From contig NZ_PYGK01000001.1 of assembly GCF_003014595.1 (NCBI RefSeq), forward strand, positions 310,001 to 374,000: a DNA stretch of 64,000 bases. The letters run 5' to 3'. This DNA comes from Chitinophaga ginsengisoli. Lineage in GTDB: Bacteria > Bacteroidota > Bacteroidia > Chitinophagales > Chitinophagaceae. Below are positions 1-10,200 of this stretch, in pieces. The translations under genes and the position numbers were made by a program. The notes under the pieces are model-generated. The model saw only the letters and a list, made by a program, of their open reading frames with translations. It was not told where the DNA came from and did not search any database. Every line of letters begins with the position of its first letter. Within the stretch, counting starts at the first letter, position 1.

Positions 1-1367
1 ATCATCGTTTTGATGGGTTCCGGTATAGGACTATTTCCCAGGTTATCCACATCCGCCGCGAACTGCACGCCTGGCAGCTTTTGCAGGTACTGAACAGTTA
101 TCTTCTTTATAGCATCATAGTCCAGTTTCTGTGCGGAGATCGTTTTCAGATCAAACCCGATATGGTAGTTCTCTGAAGTCAATGCCAGTTTATCTGCACC
201 AAAACGATCTTTCAGTACGGCATTCAATCCTGTCATCATTTTGCTGTCTGGCAGCCCGGCGGGGATCTTGTATTCTTTCATAAATCCTACGGAATTGGCT
301 GCACCATGATCAGCAGAGAGGAATACCAGGTATTTACCTTTACCAACGCGCTGGTCCAGGTAACGGAAAAACGTCGCCAGGTCTTTATCCAGACGCAGGT
401 AGGTATCTTCTACTTCAATAGAATTAGGCCCATATTTATGCCCCACATAATCTGTTGAAGCACAGTTGATGGTAAGAAAATCCGTCACTGTATTGCTGCC
501 CAGGTTGTATCCTTCAATAGCTGCTTTGGCAAATTCGAGGGTGAGTGTATTGCCGGAAGGAGTAGTGCGCAGGCTTCCTTTATCCTTCTGGTAAATAGCA
601 GGCATATTATGCGGGAATGCAGGAGCTGTTTCACCGCTGAAGGTGCCTTCCCATTTCGCGGTATCTGCTGTACTCTGAATGTAAGTATTGATAGGATATA
701 GCGTCTCCCATGGTTTTGACATCATCTGCGCCGGCAGCTGGCGGGCATTAAATGCCTTTGTCCATTCCGGCAGGTCCCGCATATAATAAGTACTGGTCAC
801 AAAGCTGGCATTGCTGTCATCCAGCCAGAAAGCGCCATCAGCGGCATGCCCGGCAGGCAGAATAGAAGCCCTGTCTTTCAGGGATATGCCCACAACCTTT
901 GACCGGAAGTTAGTCGCTATTTTCAGCTCGTCTGTGATCGTAGAGGCCAGCAGGTTACGGGGAGACATTCTACCCACATCAGAGGTGGTACCCACCGACT
1001 GTTCGACCGTATCTTCTGTGCAATACCAGTGGCGGCCGCTTACCTGGTCAGTCCAGTCATTGCCGGTGATACCGTGAATGGCAGGTACAGAACCCGTGTA
1101 AATAGTACTGTGACCCACCGCTGTAAAGGAAGGCAAATGCGTAATGAAAGTATTCTCACAGGAAAAGCCTTCAGACAGCATTCTCCTGAATCCACCGGCT
1201 TCATAGCGGTCATAATACCGGTACAGGTAGTCCCAACGCATCTGGTCAACAACAATACCTATAACTAATTTCGGACGCTCTACCGGCTTCTGGGCAGAAA
1301 CAACAACTGTCTGCAACATGGCGCCGGTGAGCACCAGTGCAGACAGTGAATGGCATATTTTTCTCAT
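1..1367 (-). CDS. pafA: PafA-type alkaline phosphatase, 3' end cut by window edge
   Basis: Periplasmic phosphate-irrepressible alkaline phosphatase of the type I phosphodiesterase/nucleotide pyrophosphatase superfamily, hydrolysing phosphomonoesters with two Zn ions. The visible 455 residues start with a signal peptide (about 1-25, ending VVVSA). The catalytic set of Elizabethkingia PafA can be followed: Asp41, Thr82 nucleophile (in SFTAVGHS), Asn103 (GNDW), Lys164 and Arg166 (LKDR), Asp306/His310 (STDYVGH) and Asp353/His354 (SADHG), at nearly the same spacing as D38, T79, N100, K162, R164, D305, H309, D352, H353 in the known enzyme. The last zinc histidine would lie beyond the window edge. 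The ATG is the only start compatible with the signal peptide. It lies downstream of glpF on the same strand with a 210-bp gap, so separate transcription is likely. Confidence 0.88.
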   Translation of the reverse strand, partial: MRKICHSLSALVLTGAMLQTVVVSAQKPVERPKLVIGIVVDQMRWDYLYRYYDRYEAGGFRRMLSEGFSCENTFITHLPSFTAVGHSTIYTGSVPAIHGITGNDWTDQVSGRHWYCTEDTVEQSVGTTSDVGRMSPRNLLASTITDELKIATNFRSKVVGISLKDRASILPAGHAADGAFWLDDSNASFVTSTYYMRDLPEWTKAFNARQLPAQMMSKPWETLYPINTYIQSTADTAKWEGTFSGETAPAFPHNMPAIYQKDKGSLRTTPSGNTLTLEFAKAAIEGYNLGSNTVTDFLTINCASTDYVGHKYGPNSIEVEDTYLRLDKDLATFFRYLDQRVGKGKYLVFLSADHGAANSVGFMKEYKIPAGLPDSKMMTGLNAVLKDRFGADKLALTSENYHIGFDLKTISAQKLDYDAIKKITVQYLQKLPGVQFAADVDNLGNSPIPEPIKTM

Positions 1368-1523
1368 GATAATAATTTCAACAACAAATAAGTCCTGACT
1401 ACTAAGGCTTTCGGTTATTTAAGGTTGTCAAATTATCTATCCTTTCAAAATTAAGTTCGTGCAAATAGTACCAGCGGGAATATAAGAGGATAAACACCTT
1501 GTTTCTTCTCTGCGTCTTCTCTG

Positions 1524-1556
1524 CTTGTTCTCTCCTTGTTCTCTCCTTGTTCTCTC
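1524..1556. repeat. 11-bp minisatellite, three exact copies
   Basis: CTTGTTCTCTC is repeated three times head to tail, preceded by degenerate TCTTCTCTG runs from about 1500. It lies in the 210-bp gap between glpF and the phosphatase gene. It is pyrimidine-only apart from the G, and could vary in copy number by slippage. Confidence 0.8.
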
Positions 1557-1580
1557 AGGCAGAATGTCCCTCATTTCCTG

Positions 1581-2321
1581 CTAATTGGCAACGGGTTGTA
1601 GACATAAATACAATACTGCTGCAATAGCCGCTCCGATAAATGGACCAAGCACCGGTATCCAGGCATAGTCCCATCCACTGCCTTCTTTCCCTTTAACCGG
1701 GAGGATAGCATGCATGATACGCGGTCCTAAATCCCTTACAGGATTAATAGCATACCCGGTTGTACCTCCCAGCGACAGTCCGATGGCCAGTACCAGCAGG
1801 GCGACGGGTAAGGCTCCCAAAGAACCCATTCCCACCGGCGTTTTCTCTTTCCCTAGTTCCGCCCCGGTAAAGTAAAAGATGGTGAACAATAGTACGAAAG
1901 TGCCTATTACCTCACTCCCTAAATTGCGTCCGTTGTTCCTGATAGCCGGCGCCGTACAGTAACAAGCCTGTATCAGCCCCGGGTCTGAAGTAATATCCAG
2001 GTGATCTTTATAGTAAAACCATACGAGAAATGCCCCGGTCATAGCGCCCAATAGCTGCGCTACAATAAAGAGGGGAACAGCTGACCAGGCAAACTTTCCG
2101 GCTATAGCCAGTGCCAATGTTACGGCGGGATTCAGGTGCGCGCCGCTGTAAGGACCGGCTACCACTACGCCTACAAATACGGCAAGGGCCCAGCCGGTCG
2201 TGATCACGATCCAGCCGCCACCATTGCCTTTTGTCTTGTTGAGAATAACATTTGCTACTACGCCATTGCCCAGCAGTATCAGTAACATGGTTCCCAGGAA
2301 CTCTGCTAATAAAGGGTGCAT
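1581..2321 (-). CDS. glpF: Glycerol facilitator (MIP/aquaglyceroporin family)
   Basis: Inner-membrane channel for glycerol uptake by facilitated diffusion, 246 residues with the six-helix MIP layout. The first pore loop has HLNPAVTLA. The second reads INPVRDLGPR, so the usual NPA is NPV; the Arg of the selectivity filter and the Asp typical of glycerol channels are kept. It is the last gene of glpD-glpK-glpF, 72 bp after glpK, and supplies the substrate for glycerol kinase. The second-loop variant is a conservative change seen directly in the codons (AAT CCT GTA AGG GAT). Confidence 0.9.
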   Translation of the reverse strand: MHPLLAEFLGTMLLILLGNGVVANVILNKTKGNGGGWIVITTGWALAVFVGVVVAGPYSGAHLNPAVTLALAIAGKFAWSAVPLFIVAQLLGAMTGAFLVWFYYKDHLDITSDPGLIQACYCTAPAIRNNGRNLGSEVIGTFVLLFTIFYFTGAELGKEKTPVGMGSLGALPVALLVLAIGLSLGGTTGYAINPVRDLGPRIMHAILPVKGKEGSGWDYAWIPVLGPFIGAAIAAVLYLCLQPVAN

Positions 2322-2393
2322 TGAAGAATTATTTTTATTAGTTAGTCATTAGTCGTGGTGCAGAATGATGTTCCATATCATCCGCAGGAGATA

Positions 2394-3932
2394 TTATTGG
2401 CTTACCACAGCGTCTTCCTGCGCGGAGAACTTTGCCCAGGCCTTTACTGCTTTTACGGCATGGCCCCAGCCTTTGATCCATTTGCGCACATCCTCTTCTT
2501 TGCCGGCAGGGGAGAAGGCGTGATCTACCTGCCACTGGCGGGCAATTTCCTCCTGGTCTTTCCAGAAGCCCGTTGCCAGCCCTGCCAGATAAGCGGCTCC
2601 CATGGCCGTTGTTTCCGTGATCCTGGGGCGTATTACCTTCGTACCCAGTATATCGGCCTGGAACTGCATCAGCAGATCATTGTTGGTAGCGCCGCCATCT
2701 ACACGCAATTCTTTTATGCTGATACCGGCATCCGCCTCCATGGCGCGCAGCACTTCCATGGTCTGATAAGCGATACTTTCCAATGCCGCCCTCGCAATAT
2801 GCGCAGCCGTTGTACCCCGGGTCATACCCACCAGTGTACCCCTCGCGTGCTGGTCCCAGTGCGGAGCCCCCAGACCGGCGAACGCTGGCACCAGGTATAC
2901 CCCATCATTGTGGGCCACTTTTGCGGCCAGCCCCTCCACTTCAGAAGAAGACCGGATAATGCCCAATCCATCGCGCAGCCATTGTACCACAGCCCCCGCA
3001 ATGAAGATGCTTCCTTCCAGGGCGTATTCCACCTTTCCATTTATTTTCCAGGCTATCGTGGTAACAAGGTTGTTTTGGGAAAGGATGGGTTGTTCACCGA
3101 TATTCATCAGCATAAAACATCCTGTGCCATAGGTATTCTTCACCATACCCGGAGATGTGCACATCTGGCCGAACAGCGCAGCATGCTGATCTCCCGCAAT
3201 ACCGGCAATAGGAATGGTCACCGAGAAAATAGATGGTGCTGTTTCCGCGATCAGCTCACTGGACTGCTTTACTTCTGGCAGCATCGAAGCCGGAATATCA
3301 AAAAGGGACAATAGTTCTTCGTCCCAGCTTTGTGTGTGTATATTAAATAGCATCGTCCGCGATGCATTGGTAATATCTGTTGCGTGTGTTTTACCTTCAG
3401 TAAGGTTCCATACCAGCCAGGCATCCACCGTCCCAAAAGCCAGTAATCCTTTCGCTGCCTTTTCCCGGGCGCCTTCCACGTTATCCAGTATCCATTTCAC
3501 CTTCGTGGCGGAGAAATAGGCATCAATTACGAGCCCGGTCTTTTCCCTGATCATCTGGCCATGTCCGGCTGCTTTCAGTTCGTCACAATATGCTGCGGTG
3601 CGCCGGTCCTGCCAGACGATAGCATTGTGAACAGGCTTACCTGTATGGCGGTCCCACACAATGGTCGTTTCCCGTTGATTGGTGATCCCGACTGCTGCGA
3701 TATCTGTTCCTCTCAGTCCGGCTTTGGCAACTGCTTCTGCAGCAACGCCTAGCTGGCTGGACCAGATTTCACTGGCATCATGTTCTACCCATCCAGGGGA
3801 CGGGAAGATCTGCCGGAATTCTTTTTGGGCCACAGATACGATGGCGCCGGCTTTATCAAAGATGATCGCCCTTGAGCTGGTGGTTCCCTGGTCCAATGCC
3901 AGGATGTACCGGGTTATTTCCTTTTCCTTCAT
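2394..3932 (-). CDS. glpK: Glycerol kinase
   Basis: Phosphorylates glycerol to sn-glycerol 3-phosphate with ATP in the cytoplasm, trapping glycerol entering through GlpF. 512 residues, the normal length. The N-terminal phosphate-binding motif [17 protein letters not shown], and the C-terminal [20 protein letters not shown] block are FGGY-kinase signatures. I use the ATG at 3932 (MKEKEITRY); an in-frame GTG four codons earlier would add only VLSY. It is the middle gene of the operon, 61 bp downstream of glpD. Expression is probably set by the divergent DeoR-type regulator. Confidence 0.96.
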   Translation of the reverse strand: MKEKEITRYILALDQGTTSSRAIIFDKAGAIVSVAQKEFRQIFPSPGWVEHDASEIWSSQLGVAAEAVAKAGLRGTDIAAVGITNQRETTIVWDRHTGKPVHNAIVWQDRRTAAYCDELKAAGHGQMIREKTGLVIDAYFSATKVKWILDNVEGAREKAAKGLLAFGTVDAWLVWNLTEGKTHATDITNASRTMLFNIHTQSWDEELLSLFDIPASMLPEVKQSSELIAETAPSIFSVTIPIAGIAGDQHAALFGQMCTSPGMVKNTYGTGCFMLMNIGEQPILSQNNLVTTIAWKINGKVEYALEGSIFIAGAVVQWLRDGLGIIRSSSEVEGLAAKVAHNDGVYLVPAFAGLGAPHWDQHARGTLVGMTRGTTAAHIARAALESIAYQTMEVLRAMEADAGISIKELRVDGGATNNDLLMQFQADILGTKVIRPRITETTAMGAAYLAGLATGFWKDQEEIARQWQVDHAFSPAGKEEDVRKWIKGWGHAVKAVKAWAKFSAQEDAVVSQ

Positions 3933-3993
3933 ATAGCTTAACACGTGAAATTTAACGGATGTGGAACTATGGTTTATGTTGTTGATGTAGTGA

Positions 3994-5562
3994 TCAGTGC
4001 AGCAGATAATGTGCTGCTATTGCGGTAAAGGCTTTCACCTGTTCTTCTTCCCAGGTCTTATCTTTCCCCAGTTCTGCCGCCAGGATGGCGGCAACGGCAG
4101 GAGCCATCTCCACAGCCGCCCGGGCATCCAACAGCAGCGCACGTAACCTTCTGGACAAGACATCATCCACAGTGCGGGCCATTTCCTGATGCGCGGCCCA
4201 GACAACCTGCGCCTTTATATAAGGCAGGCGCGGATGCAGTTGTTCAGCCAGATAAGGATTGGCGGTTATCAATGCGTTGATCGGTGCTGCGTCACTGCCA
4301 TACACATCCAGCGGGGCAGGAGCGGCGGGGGCCGTCGTATAGCCATGAATGTGTAGCGTCTGCGTTGCACAGGGAACAGCTTTCAATCCTCCGGTAGCAA
4401 TGGCCGTATCCACCGTATCTTCCGCCATCTTGCGGAACGTGGTCCATTTGCCACCTGTAATGGTGATCAATCCCGAAGCAGCGGTAATGATCTTATGGCT
4501 GCGGGATATTTCCTTGGTACTATCGGTATCTTTTTGTGGTGCAGCTAATGGTCGCAGGCCTGCATACACGCTCAGCACATCCGCGCGGGTAGGTGCCTTT
4601 TGCAGGTAGCTGCCAGCAGTCTGCAGGATGAAGTTGATCTCCGTTTCGAGTGCCTGTGGTTCCAGGCTATGATCGTTCAGTGGTGTATCTGTAGTGCCCA
4701 CCAGTACTTTTCCATGCCAGGGTAGGGCAAACAATACACGTCCATCAGCCGTTTTAGGGATCATCAATGCGCTGGTACTGTTCAGGAAACTGGCATCCAG
4801 CACGAGGTGCACTCCCTGGCTGGGACGGATAGTGGGCCGGGCGCCTGGTTCGTCCATCTGCAGTACGTCGTCAGCGAATACGCCGGTAGCGTTGATCACT
4901 GCTTTCGCCTGAAAATCATATGCCTCTCTTGTTTCCAGATCTTTGGCGCTTACCCCGTTTATCTTTCCGTTTCCATCTTTCCGGAGACTGGTTACCTTAA
5001 AATAGTTCAGCAGTACCGCCCCTTGTTCTGATGCTGTCTCTGCCAGGTTTATTGCCAGGCGGGAATCGTCAAACTGTCCGTCGTGGTAAACAATACCCCC
5101 TTTCAAACCATCTCTGCGTATAGCCGGCAAGGCTTTGATCACCTTCTGCCTTCCGATAACACGGGAGGGGCCGAGGCTAAGCCTACCCGACAGCAGGTCA
5201 TATAGCTTCAGCCCGATGCCATAAAAAGGGCCCTGCCACCATTTATAATACGGGATGATGAATTCCTGGTCATGGGCGAGGTGGGGAGCATTGGCCAGCA
5301 GCAATCCTCTTTCGTACAGGGCTTCTCTCACCAGGCCTACGTCTCCCTGGGCCAGGTAGCGTACCCCTCCGTGTACCAGTTTTGTACTACGGCTGGATGT
5401 GCCTTTGGCAAAATCAGACTGCTCCAGCAGGAGGGTATGAAAACCCCGCTGAGCTGCATCCATGGCGATGCCTAAGCCGGTAGCACCGCCACCGATCACA
5501 ATAATATCCCAAACGACTGTTGCCGTATTGCCTAGCTGTTGTTTAAAGGTTAACCTGTTCAT
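3994..5562 (-). CDS. glpD: Glycerol-3-phosphate dehydrogenase/oxidase (FAD)
   Basis: Oxidises sn-glycerol 3-phosphate to dihydroxyacetone phosphate at the membrane, feeding electrons to quinone. 522 residues. The FAD-binding Rossmann motif [21 protein letters not shown] is at residues 20-40, followed by [16 protein letters not shown], a GlpD/GlpO hallmark. The C-terminal DAO_C helical domain is present. First gene of glpDKF, divergent from the DeoR regulator across 321 bp. The length and the absence of an insertion favour GlpD over the peroxide-forming GlpO, but the electron acceptor cannot be read from the sequence. Confidence 0.94.
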   Translation of the reverse strand: MNRLTFKQQLGNTATVVWDIIVIGGGATGLGIAMDAAQRGFHTLLLEQSDFAKGTSSRSTKLVHGGVRYLAQGDVGLVREALYERGLLLANAPHLAHDQEFIIPYYKWWQGPFYGIGLKLYDLLSGRLSLGPSRVIGRQKVIKALPAIRRDGLKGGIVYHDGQFDDSRLAINLAETASEQGAVLLNYFKVTSLRKDGNGKINGVSAKDLETREAYDFQAKAVINATGVFADDVLQMDEPGARPTIRPSQGVHLVLDASFLNSTSALMIPKTADGRVLFALPWHGKVLVGTTDTPLNDHSLEPQALETEINFILQTAGSYLQKAPTRADVLSVYAGLRPLAAPQKDTDSTKEISRSHKIITAASGLITITGGKWTTFRKMAEDTVDTAIATGGLKAVPCATQTLHIHGYTTAPAAPAPLDVYGSDAAPINALITANPYLAEQLHPRLPYIKAQVVWAAHQEMARTVDDVLSRRLRALLLDARAAVEMAPAVAAILAAELGKDKTWEEEQVKAFTAIAAHYLLH

Positions 5563-5883
5563 TGTGAGGAATATGCTTTATTTTCTTTTAATTAGTTTCA
5601 GTTTATTTCATTCTCGTCTGAAAAAAAACAGTACAGGTGTTGGCCGTCCTGTAAACCGAAAATAACTGTTTTGCCCGTTCCTTTTCAGGAAGTTAATGCA
5701 TAAACGTTCATTTATACATGATATTCTTCACTTTTTACTAAATATTTTTTCTGATGCAATGTGTTAAATTCAACAACATGAAAGTACTTTTGTAACGAAT
5801 TGGAAGAAGGCATAACTGTATTTGTTCCAAATCTGTTTAAAACATGTAATGCTTTTTTCGACAACTGTTAATTTTTTGCCCAT
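5563..5883. other. Divergent intergenic region between glpD and the DeoR-type regulator
   Basis: 321 bp, AT-rich, no ORF. A TACTTTTG hexamer-like -7 box (TAnnTTTG) at 5785-5792 points toward the regulator, giving a leader of about 85 nt, but no good TTTG lies 19-21 bp upstream. No matching box facing glpD was found. Operator sites for the regulator are expected here; I could not define a convincing palindrome. Confidence 0.5.
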
Positions 5884-6654
5884 ATGTCAATGATCAATAT
5901 TGCAGAAAGACACAAATACATTCTTGATCGGTTAGCTGAGAAAGGATATGTGAATGTAGTGGATCTCTGCAAAGAACTGGATGTTTCCGGTGTTACCATT
6001 CGCAAAGACCTCAAACTGCTTGAAGACAAGTCCCTCTTATTCCGCTCACACGGGGGTGCGACTGTCAACAATCCTTACATTAATGACAAGCCTGTCAACG
6101 AAAAGGAAAAACTTCGCCGGGAGGAAAAGAACAATATTGCCATCGCCGCAGCGGGCATGATTGCCCCCAACGACGCCATTATCATCTCTTCAGGCACTAC
6201 TGCGCTGGCATTGGCCAGAAATGTTCATCCCAAAGGGCATCTCACCGTGATCACTCCCGCTCTCAACGTAGCGCAGGAGCTGTTGCGCCATCCGGAGATC
6301 GAAGTATTACAGCTGGGAGGTATTGTACGTAATAGCTCTGCCTCAGTAACAGGCACTTATGCAGAAAGGATCCTCGCTGATTTCTCCTGCTCCAAATTAT
6401 TCCTTGGGCTGGAAGGCATTGATATCGAATTCGGACTGACCACAACCAACCTCCTGGAGGCACAGCTGAACCAGCGGATGGTGGCTGCAGCACAGAAGAC
6501 AATTGTACTGGCGGATTCCTCCAAATTCGGCCGCCGTGGTTTCGGGAAGATCTGTGACCTGGAAGATGTGGATGAGATCATCACAGATAATGGCATTTCC
6601 GCACATATTGTGAAGGCGCTGGAGGAAATGGGGATCAACGTCACCATCGTTTAA
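5884..6654 (+). CDS. DeoR/GlpR-family transcriptional regulator
   Basis: Probable repressor of the adjacent glycerol operon. 256 residues. The N-terminal DeoR helix-turn-helix (about 6-57) contains the family signature around VSGVTIRKDLKLLEDK and the following LFRSHGGA. The C-terminal ISOCOT-type sugar-phosphate sensor domain carries SSGTTALALAR and LADSSKFGRRG. Divergent arrangement with glpD suggests control by glycerol 3-phosphate as for E. coli GlpR, which is inference from context. No Shine-Dalgarno, as is usual in this phylum. ATG GTCAATG offers two starts two codons apart. Confidence 0.88.
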   Translation: MSMINIAERHKYILDRLAEKGYVNVVDLCKELDVSGVTIRKDLKLLEDKSLLFRSHGGATVNNPYINDKPVNEKEKLRREEKNNIAIAAAGMIAPNDAIIISSGTTALALARNVHPKGHLTVITPALNVAQELLRHPEIEVLQLGGIVRNSSASVTGTYAERILADFSCSKLFLGLEGIDIEFGLTTTNLLEAQLNQRMVAAAQKTIVLADSSKFGRRGFGKICDLEDVDEIITDNGISAHIVKALEEMGINVTIV

Positions 6655-6730
6655 TTGATTTATCCGATCAGATTATATATATGATAGGGGACCGGTTTTT
6701 ATTGCCGTTCCTGTTAGGTCCCATTACGTC

Positions 6731-6797
6731 ATCCCGGGGTTGAACTCCGCATTACAAACAATGTGACCTCCATCGGGGTCAATTGTCGCGAATGGGT
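6731..6797 (+). repeat. Dispersed copy of the REP-like hairpin element
   Basis: The segment contains CCCGGGGTT, ATTACAAACAATGTGACC, CATCGGGGTCAATTGTCGCG and AATGG. It aligns with the six cores of the array at 34.2-35.1 kb (pattern GGGGTTATCAC ... CTACAAAC ... GACTCC ... GAGTCGATTGTAGCGAATGG). The inner arms TGACC/GGGTCA and outer ACAA/TTGT can pair as a hairpin. Confidence 0.65.
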
Positions 6798-6837
6798 GCA
6801 CATGGTTCAACCCGATTTGGATTAAGACAAGATTCGG

Positions 6838-6930
6838 TAGAGATTCGCTTGAGATAGCCTCATCCTCCCTTAATCTTCCCTTTCAAAGGGAGGATTAAGG
6901 GAGGATGAGGCTATCTCAAGCGAATCTCTA
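6838..6930. repeat. 93-bp near-perfect palindrome (long hairpin)
   Basis: The left arm 6838-6875 and right arm 6893-6930 are exact reverse complements over 38 bp. Pairing continues inward with one T-G wobble through TTCCCTT/AAGGGAG, leaving a loop of about three bases. No T-tract follows, so it is not an ordinary terminator. It lies just after the REP-like copy and about 350 bp before gltB. Possibly a miniature mobile or REP-type element. Confidence 0.9.
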
Positions 6931-7285
6931 TTATACCTCTACCGGCCAACACGCCCTTTTAACTGTCTCAATCCGCCCATAAAGGAGTAAAAATCACCCC
7001 TTCCTTTCCTTCCGAACGGCTCTTACCCTCAACACATTAAACATTTTCATTACCCAACAAGGCCCCGGCAGGCCCAAATATGGTCACATATTACCTGTCT
7101 ACTTATTTAATTCTAACAAATGCCTATACTTTTTTAATCTTTTCTAATTTTTTAGGGTTATACAAAAGCTTTCGTAAAAAATGCCGGTTTCCTTTAGTAT
7201 CTTTATACCGTTCCCGATAAATTACGGTACCTCAACCGCCCAGAGTAAGCGGGGAAGGTGTGCCAAGGTCAAAAAATCTAAACGA

Positions 7286-10200
7286 ATGCAAGAAGTGAAG
7301 CAATTGCAAGGACTGTATCACCCGGATTTTGAACATGATGCATGCGGAACAGGCTTTACAGCCCACATCAAGGGTCGTAAATCGCATCAGATCATCCGGG
7401 ATGCGTTGACCATGTTGGAAAACATGGAGCATCGCGGTGCATGTGGTTATGAGCAAAACACCGGTGACGGGGCTGGTATCCTTATCCAGCTGCCACACGA
7501 GTTCCTGTACGACGAATGCCTGAAGATAGGCATTAGCCTCCCTGAATTTGGAAAATACGGGGTAGGCATGATTTTCTTTCCGAAAGAGCCTCGCTGGCGC
7601 GAAGAGTGCCGTGAGATCCTCAACCGAGCGGCCGAGAAACTGGGACTGGAAATACTGGGTTACCGTAAGGTGCCTGTACGTCCGGATGGTATCGGTGAAG
7701 GTGCCCTTTCTGTTGAACCGGAAATTGAACAGGTATTTATCGCCTGTCCTTATCATATTACGGACAATGATATTTTTGAGCGTAAACTCTTTGTACTGCG
7801 TAACTACGTTTCCAAAACCGTTCGCAACACAGTACCGAAAGAGAAAGCGCTTTTCTACATTCCTTCCCTTTCTACTAAGACGATCGTTTATAAAGGTCAG
7901 TTAACAACTTACCAGGTACGTCATTATTACGCTGACCTCAGCGATGAGAAGATGGTATCTGCTTTTGCACTGATCCACTCCCGTTTCGCTACCAACACGT
8001 TCCCAAGCTGGCGCCTGGCTCACCCTTACCGCTATATTGCGCACAATGGTGAGATCAACACCCTGAAAGGAAACCTGAACTGGTTGAGAGCAGGAGAGAA
8101 GGACTTCGTTTCCAAATACTTCTCACAGGAAGAAATGGACATGATCCTTCCACTCGTGGAAGAAGGTCAGTCTGACTCTGCCAGCCTTGATAACGTAGTG
8201 GAACTGTTGCTGCTTACCGGCCGCTCATTGCCACACGTAATGATGATGCTGATCCCTGAAGCCTGGGATGGTAATGACGATATGGACCCTGTGAAGAAAG
8301 CCTTCTACGAGTACCATGCTTCCCTCATGGAGCCATGGGACGGTCCGGCTTGTATCTCCTTCACAGATGGTAAGATCATCGGTGGTACCCTGGACCGTAA
8401 CGGTCTGCGTCCTGCCCGCTTCGTGATCACTAAAGATGACCGCGTGATCATGGCCTCTGAAGCTGGTGTACTGCCAATCGATCCTAAAAATGTAAAAGAA
8501 AAAGGCCGCCTGCAGCCTGGTAAAATGTTCATCGTGGACATGGAACAGGGCCGTATCATCGGCGATGAGGAGCTGAAACAGAATATCTGTTCCCAGCAAC
8601 CTTACGGCGAGTGGCTGAATAAATATAAGATTCGCCTGGAAGAACTGTCTGATCCGAGGGTTACTTTCACCCATCTGGAACACGACCAGATCTTTAAATA
8701 CCAGCGCGCCTTCGGTTATTCTACAGAAGATCTTTACACCATCATCGCGCCAATGGCCCTCGATGGTAAAGAACCGGTAGGTTCAATGGGTACGGATGCT
8801 CCTCTGGCCGTTCTGAGTGATCAGCCACAGCACCTGACCAGCTACTTCAAACAGCTGTTCGCACAGGTAACCAATCCTCCAATTGATCCGATCCGTGAAA
8901 AGCTGGTGATGTCACTCGCTACCTATGTGGGTAACAATGGCAACCTGCTGGACGAAGATCCGCTGCACTGTCATGGTCTGGCGCTCCGTCATCCGATCCT
9001 GACCAACTTCGAACTGGAAAAGATCCGTAGTATAGATACCGGTTTATTCCAGGCCAAGACCCTCCATACTTACTTCAGGGCTGACGGAAAACCAGGCTCC
9101 CTGGAAAAAGGCCTGCAGCGTCTGTGCCGTTATGCGGTAGATGCGGTGGAAGATGGTTTCGAAGTGATCATCCTGTCAGACAGGGCGATCGACTCGGAAC
9201 ATGCCGCTATGCCATCAATACTCGCTGCATCCGCAGTACACCACCACCTTATCCGCAAAGGATACCGTGGTCAGGTAGGGCTGATCGTAGAAGCCGGCGA
9301 TGTATGGGAAGTGCACCACTTTGCCTGTCTGCTGGGCTTTGGCGTAACCGCCATCAACCCGTACCTGGCACTAAGCACTATCCGCGATATGAAGCTGACG
9401 GATAAACTGGAGACAGAGCTGGATGTGGATAAACTGAAGAAGAACTACATCAAGGCTGTATGTGATGGTTTGCTGAAAGTATTCTCTAAAATGGGTATCT
9501 CCACCCTGCAATCTTATCAGGGTGCACAGATATTTGAAATATTAGGTATCAACCGCCAGGTAGTTGACAAGTATTTCACCGGTGCCGTGTCCCGTATACA
9601 GGGTATGGGCCTGGATGAAATAGCCCGCGAAACACTGGCTAAGCACTGGATGGGTTACGGCCGCAAGGAAACACCTGTACAGCGCCTCACAACCGGCGGT
9701 ATCTACCAGTGGAAGAGAAAAGGTGAGTTCCACCTCTTTAATCCGACCACCATCCACCTCTTACAATATGCTACCCGTATGGGCGACTACAGCATATTTA
9801 AGAAGTACTCAAAATCAGTGAACGACCAGAGCGAAAAAGCAGCCACCCTGCGTAGCCTGTTCTCGTTCAAACGTACCCGTCCTTCTGTTCCGCTGGAAGA
9901 AGTAGAATCAGCTGAAAGCATCCTGAAGCGTTTTGCTACCGGTGCGATGAGCTTTGGTTCTATCTCCCACGAAGCACACTCCACACTGGCTATCGCGATG
10001 AACCGTATCGGTGCCAAGAGTAATACCGGTGAGGGTGGTGAAGACGAAATCCGCTACCAGCAGCTGCCAAATGGTGATAGCATGCGCTCTTCCATCAAGC
10101 AGGTAGCCAGTGCACGTTTTGGTGTAACAAGTAATTATCTGACAAACGCGGACGAGCTCCAGATCAAGATGGCACAGGGTGCTAAACCTGGAGAAGGCGG

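Larger units (their letters stand above)
6655..7285. other. Repeat-bearing intergenic region upstream of gltB
   Basis: 631 bp without a gene. It holds a dispersed REP-like hairpin copy (6731-6797) and a very long palindrome (6838-6930). The following 350 bp are C- and T-rich on the plus strand and lead into gltB. I saw no confident promoter; TATCTTTA at 7198-7205 is one base off the -7 consensus. Confidence 0.7.

Noticed and set aside
43-51. Exact DnaA box TTATCCACA
   Set aside because: A single box inside the phosphatase coding sequence, without neighbours; not evidence of an origin.
2355-3314. A 319-codon open frame antisense to glpK
   Set aside because: Frame shadow of a well-conserved gene; composition unlike a real protein.
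3934-3955. TTTCACGTGTTAA near the glpK start, resembling half a parS site
   Set aside because: Only one arm matches; it is not a palindrome of the parS type.
7181-7285. Upstream ATG for gltB
   Set aside because: Adds 35 residues before the short propeptide that precedes the catalytic Cys; the start at 7286 gives the family layout.
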